NCBI GenBank assembly: GCA_937900215.1
Contig: CALCFH010000233.1
Location: forward strand, 1 to 9,590
Direction: 5' to 3'
Length of the DNA: 9,590 bases
Source: an uncultured Cryomorphaceae bacterium
GTDB taxonomy: Bacteria; Bacteroidota; Bacteroidia; Flavobacteriales; Schleiferiaceae
Shown: positions 6,416 to 9,590 of the stretch, in pieces
Layout: each line of letters starts with the position of its first letter
Position numbering within the stretch: the first letter of the stretch is position 1
Made by a program: the position numbers and the translations under genes
Notes under the pieces: model-generated
The model's database searches: none
Told to the model about the DNA's origin: nothing
Seen by the model: only the letters and a program-made list of their open reading frames with translations

Positions 6416-7030
6416 TTAAAAGAGTCCGTGAATTTGAGCGTCAATGCGCTCGATTATGTTTCCTAAGTCTTCACTCTTTTGTGGGAAACGATTATTGTCT
6501 ACGTCAATAATTAACAGATTCCCTTTGTCGTAGGTAGAGATCCATGCTTCATAGCGTTCGTTTAATCGAGTCAAGTAATCCAGTCTAATACCGTTTTCAT
6601 AGGCTCGACCTCTTTCTTGAATATGCCCAACAAGAGTAGGAACACTTGCCCTTAAATAGACCAATAGATCAGGCGGAGTTATGAAGGTCTCCATTAGAGA
6701 AAACAATTCTTGATAGCTATTGAAATCGCGTTCCGGCATTAAGCCCATTGCGAACAAGTTGGGCGCGAATATATGCGCGTCTTCATAGATTGTTCGATCT
6801 TGAATTACATCCAACCGCTCTTGTCTCAGTTTAACAATTTGTTTGAAGCGACTCTGCAGAAAATAAATCTGTAGGTTAAATGACCAACGTTGCATTTCGG
6901 CATAGAAATCATCTAAGTATGGGTTATCGGTAACATCCTCATATTGAGGTTCCCATTTATAATGTTTGGCTAATAACCCAGTAAGGGTGGTTTTTCCGGA
7001 ACCTATATTTCCGGCAATCGCAATGTGCAT
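6416..7030 (-). CDS. Deoxynucleoside kinase (dAdo/dGuo kinase type)
   Basis: This is a cytosolic salvage enzyme that phosphorylates deoxynucleosides to monophosphates with a nucleoside triphosphate. It has 204 residues, typical for bacterial dNK/dGK proteins. GNIGSGKTT at 7-15 is the P-loop. The helix around Gln54 (FNLQIYFL) holds the expected base-binding glutamine. DRTIYEDAHIFA at 78-89 is the DRS-type motif with the base-contacting Asp78 and Arg79. RGRAYENGI at 140-148 is the arginine-rich LID, followed by DYLTRLNERYEAW. The thymidine-kinase-1 fold is excluded, since it has a different zinc-binding layout. Substrate choice among deoxyadenosine, deoxyguanosine and deoxycytidine cannot be read from the sequence. 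It is the last gene of its run, 35 bases after the preceding gene's stop, and may have its own weak promoter. Confidence 0.94.
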   Translation of the reverse strand: MHIAIAGNIGSGKTTLTGLLAKHYKWEPQYEDVTDNPYLDDFYAEMQRWSFNLQIYFLQSRFKQIVKLRQERLDVIQDRTIYEDAHIFAPNLFAMGLMPERDFNSYQELFSLMETFITPPDLLVYLRASVPTLVGHIQERGRAYENGIRLDYLTRLNERYEAWISTYDKGNLLIIDVDNNRFPQKSEDLGNIIERIDAQIHGLF

Positions 7031-7065
7031 ACTCTACTTTCTTGTCTGTGTACGAATTTAGTTCT

Positions 7066-7857
7066 TTAAAGACTAATTTTCAGGCTTTCGATAGACTTTC
7101 CATTCCATAAATAGATCTTTCCATTGCTGAATGTCCAGTCTTTGTATTCTATTGCTTCGCTCACTTGCTTCAGCTTAAAGTTATCTTTGAGTATCCACCA
7201 TCCTTCTGAATTGGCAATTAGCCAGCTAGAGCCTGTCCATTCTGCTTTATTTATGCTTGTAAGAGCTTCAAACTGAATAAAGTTTCCCATTATGTCGAAT
7301 GACAGCAGGCCTTTGTCTGTTGTGAGCAAAAAACCATTCATACTCGAGTACAATCCCAAAACATGATTCTCTCGCTTTAAAATTTGAGTTATCGCTAAGG
7401 TTTCTGTTTGGATACTCTGATCTCTGCGGTCCATTTTTAAGACTTTGTCTTTTACTTGATCGTAAAGCCAAAGAAAGTTGGCATCTGCGAGCGCAATGCA
7501 GGGCACATCCGTATAACCCAATTCCAATAGATTGAGGGCTTGCTCAGATTGATTTAGCTGATTATCAAGAATTATTACCTGATTGAAGAAAGTGTAGTGA
7601 AGCAGCAAGCGCATAGGGTCATACACATTTATAGCATCGGGCTTGCCTAAATCTGGTCTACTAAAACGGGCCAGTTCTTGGCCTTTGAGATTGGTCTTTA
7701 TAAGGCCTTGGCTTCCCAAAAAATAGAAATTGCCTAGATGATCAGCCCAAATATTGGAAATGCGCATTTTAGGAATAAGCATCTCTTGCCCGACCAAGAA
7801 AATAGGAGAGAAATAGATCAACAGAATTCCAAGAAAGACTGTTTTGGATTTAAACAT
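7066..7857 (-). CDS. Exported probable beta-propeller protein, function unknown
   Basis: I do not recognise a named family. The protein has 263 residues. Residues 1-24 (start MFKSKTVFLG, then a hydrophobic run, end FLVGQE) look like a signal peptide with cleavage near Gly23, so it is probably periplasmic. No cysteine sits at the cleavage site, so a lipoprotein is unlikely. The mature part has repeated short strand pairs of propeller type: ADHLGNFYFLGSQGLIKTN (38-56), FLWLYDQVKDKVLKMD (128-143), GFLLTTDKGLLSFD (175-188), SSWLIANSEGWWIL (210-223) and GKIYLWNGKSIESL (246-259). The segment around YDPMRLLLHYTFFNQVIILD (79-98) appears to be the most conserved-looking core. The start chosen is the ATG at 7857, which puts the hydrophobic run at the N-terminus. 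The frame extends back to 7887, but that start adds ten residues and lies further inside the GH3 gene. With the 7857 start the overlap with the GH3 gene is 8 bases, suggesting coupling. Confidence 0.75.
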   Translation of the reverse strand: MFKSKTVFLGILLIYFSPIFLVGQEMLIPKMRISNIWADHLGNFYFLGSQGLIKTNLKGQELARFSRPDLGKPDAINVYDPMRLLLHYTFFNQVIILDNQLNQSEQALNLLELGYTDVPCIALADANFLWLYDQVKDKVLKMDRRDQSIQTETLAITQILKRENHVLGLYSSMNGFLLTTDKGLLSFDIMGNFIQFEALTSINKAEWTGSSWLIANSEGWWILKDNFKLKQVSEAIEYKDWTFSNGKIYLWNGKSIESLKISL

Positions 7858-9379
7858 CGGCTTTTTCAAAAAGGGGCAAGATCTCATCTATGAAATTCCG
7901 ATGATTGGCCAACCTGGGAACTTTGTGTTGTCCACCTAGCTTTCCATTCCTTTTCATCCACTCGTGAAAGGTTCCTTTGGGTGCCATGTGAATAAGAGGG
8001 AGTGATAAGGCCATATCTTTATGTCGCTTTGCTTCGTAATCGGTATTCAAGCTTTTAAGATGATGGTCTAAGCGATGTCGAAAGTCTTCTATGCTAGAGG
8101 GCCTTGAGTTAAACTCTATGATCCATTCGTGCGAGCCAGGCTTTCCTTCTTTCATATAAACTGGTCCTGCGGTATAATCTATAATGCTACAGCGACATTC
8201 TTCGCAGGCTTTTTCGATAGCCTGATCTGCATTTTCAATTATCAGTTCTTCACCAAAAGCATTGATAAAGTGTTTTGTTCTTCCGGTAATTTTAATTCGG
8301 AAGGGATGCAAAGAGGTAAACTGAACCGTGTCTCCAATGCTATAGCGCCAGAGCCCGCCATTGGTTGATATAACCATTGCATAATTCACGCCTTTCTGAA
8401 CTTCAATTAGAGGAATAGCTTGTTGACTTTTATTGTTTGAGTCTGTAGCTATAAATTCATAAAAAATGCCGTAATCCAACATCAACAATAAATCGTCAGC
8501 ATAGGCGCGATCTTGAATTCCAAAGAAACCTTCGCTTGCGTTATAGGTTTCAAAAAAATGAAAATTCTCTTGGGGTATGAGCGATTCGAACTGTTGTCTG
8601 TAAGGCGTAAAAGAAACGCCTCCATGCATATAGAGTTCTAAATTGGGCCAAACTTCCTTTAAATTGGAAGCACCGGAAATTTCTAAAACTCGTTTGGTGA
8701 GTACCAACATCCAGCTCGGCACGCCTGCTAAAGAGGTAACATCTTCTTTTATAGTGCTTTGTGCAATAGTTTCAATTTTACTCTCCCATTCATCCATCAA
8801 GCTAATTTTATTGCTTGGGGTGCTTAGTATGGTTACCCAAAAGGGAAGGTTTTCTATTATTATTGCTGAGAGATCTCCATAAAACGACTCATTTTCTTGA
8901 TTATTCAGGCGCGTACTTCCACCCAAACGCAAGCCTTTACCTGTAAAAATTCTAGTTTCAGGATTGGCATTGCAATAGAGAGATAGAAGGTCTTTGCCGC
9001 CTTTAAAATGGCATTCCTCTAGTGATTCACGACTTACTGGAATAAACTTGCTCTTCGCATCAGTGGTACCAGAAGATTTTGCGAACCAACGTATTTCACT
9101 AGGCCAAGTTAAGTTCTGTTCACCTTGCCTAATGCGCTCAATAATAGGTGAAAAGTCTTCATAATCAACAATGGGAACACGTTCTGCGAACTCACGATAA
9201 CTGCGAATACTCGCGAAGTCATATTTTTTTCCATATTCGGTTTGAGAAGCACTTCGAAGCAGTTGCACAAGCCATTCGCTCTGCACCTCGTCTGGATACT
9301 TCATAAAGAGTTCGATCTGATGGAAGCGTTTTTTCATCCTCCATGAAATAAAATTATTCAGCAGATCAAAACTCAGCAT
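7850..9379 (-). CDS. GH3-family acyl-adenylating enzyme
   Basis: This is a member of the GH3 branch of the adenylate-forming superfamily. Plant members join jasmonate or auxin to amino acids by way of an acyl-adenylate; the substrates of bacterial members are largely unknown. The protein has 509 residues, normal for bacterial GH3. SSGTTDAKSKFIP (102-114) is the ATP phosphate-binding motif. YNASEGFFG (279-287) is the second adenylate motif. YSIGDTVQF (346-354) is the third. GRTKHFINAFGEEL (366-379) is the hinge region, and GKLGGQHKVPRL (479-490) near the C-terminus holds a likely catalytic lysine. No membrane segment is seen, so it is probably cytosolic. The start at 9379 is 6 bases after the stop of the upstream peptidase gene, and the stop overlaps the next gene's start region. 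The family call is secure; the acid and amine substrates are not known. Confidence 0.94.
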   Translation of the reverse strand: MLSFDLLNNFISWRMKKRFHQIELFMKYPDEVQSEWLVQLLRSASQTEYGKKYDFASIRSYREFAERVPIVDYEDFSPIIERIRQGEQNLTWPSEIRWFAKSSGTTDAKSKFIPVSRESLEECHFKGGKDLLSLYCNANPETRIFTGKGLRLGGSTRLNNQENESFYGDLSAIIIENLPFWVTILSTPSNKISLMDEWESKIETIAQSTIKEDVTSLAGVPSWMLVLTKRVLEISGASNLKEVWPNLELYMHGGVSFTPYRQQFESLIPQENFHFFETYNASEGFFGIQDRAYADDLLLMLDYGIFYEFIATDSNNKSQQAIPLIEVQKGVNYAMVISTNGGLWRYSIGDTVQFTSLHPFRIKITGRTKHFINAFGEELIIENADQAIEKACEECRCSIIDYTAGPVYMKEGKPGSHEWIIEFNSRPSSIEDFRHRLDHHLKSLNTDYEAKRHKDMALSLPLIHMAPKGTFHEWMKRNGKLGGQHKVPRLANHRNFIDEILPLFEKADV

Positions 9380-9385
9380 AGCATT

Positions 9386-9590
9386 CTATTTAAGCCATTT
9401 ATCTAGCCATCCAAAAAACTCTGAATGCCACAATAGGCCATTTTGCGGACTCAAAACCCAGTGCCCTTCATTGGGGAAGTATAAGAAACGTGAAGGGACA
9501 TTGCGAAGTTGTGCCGCTTGAAAAGCTTCCATACCTTGATTGATAGGCACTCGAAAGTCTAGTCCGCCATGAATCACCAATATGGGTGCA
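9386..9590 (-). CDS. S9-family serine peptidase, C-terminal end (cut by window edge)
   Basis: Only about 67 C-terminal residues are in the window; the frame is open to the right edge. The piece begins APILVIHGGLDFRVPINQG and ends in FGWLDKWLK. It matches the end of the alpha/beta-hydrolase domain of prolyl oligopeptidase (S9) enzymes, probably the dipeptidyl or acylaminoacyl peptidase branch. The aspartate in GGLDFRVP and the histidine in NEGHWVL are the Asp and His of the catalytic triad. The serine and the N-terminal beta-propeller lie outside the window. An internal TTG at 9580 is not a start but part of the longer frame. The stop is 6 bases before the GH3 start, so the two genes are probably in one transcript. 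Confidence 0.9.
   Translation of the reverse strand, partial: APILVIHGGLDFRVPINQGMEAFQAAQLRNVPSRFLYFPNEGHWVLSPQNGLLWHSEFFGWLDKWLK

Overview
The window looks like a chromosomal segment of a Bacteroidota bacterium, most likely in or near the Flavobacteriales. Four things point there: a mevalonate-pathway gene pair of the type found in that group, a K+-dependent membrane pyrophosphatase with a flavobacterium-type gate residue, a TAnnTTTG promoter element with no strong Shine-Dalgarno sequences, and a bacterial GH3-family acyl-adenylating enzyme. No mobile element, CRISPR array, RNA gene or defence system is visible. Coding is dense, and no gene-free stretch exceeds about 100 bases.

Region 1 (1-3763, minus strand) is one tight operon. 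Read 5' to 3' it encodes a 6-pyruvoyl-tetrahydropterin synthase-like enzyme, FabD (malonyl-CoA:ACP transacylase), diphosphomevalonate decarboxylase (MvaD), a mevalonate kinase-type GHMP kinase and a UbiA-family prenyltransferase cut off by the left edge. The first three junctions are all 4-base ATGA stop/start overlaps and the fourth is a 3-base gap, so translation is probably coupled throughout. The operon joins fatty acid initiation, isoprenoid precursor supply and a prenyl-transfer step.

Region 2 (3764-6415) holds a divergent promoter region, then hppA on the plus strand, then a near-perfect palindromic terminator facing the next, convergent gene. HppA has a complete ion-pumping pyrophosphatase core. 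Its gate glutamate sits at the position equivalent to 5.43 rather than 6.53 or 6.57. After the last membrane helix it carries a soluble C-terminal extension of about 134 residues that the core family lacks.

Region 3 (6416-9590, minus strand) is a second gene run. Read 5' to 3' it encodes the C-terminal end of an S9-family serine peptidase (cut by the right edge), a GH3-family adenylating enzyme, an exported probable beta-propeller protein of unknown function, and a deoxynucleoside kinase. Spacings are 6 bases, an 8-base overlap, and 35 bases.

The points most worth following up are the relocated gate residue and C-terminal extension of HppA, the animal-type Cx5HGH motif in the pterin synthase, and the operon linking fatty acid and isoprenoid synthesis to a UbiA prenyltransferase. 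I see no clear case for a wholly new multi-gene system.
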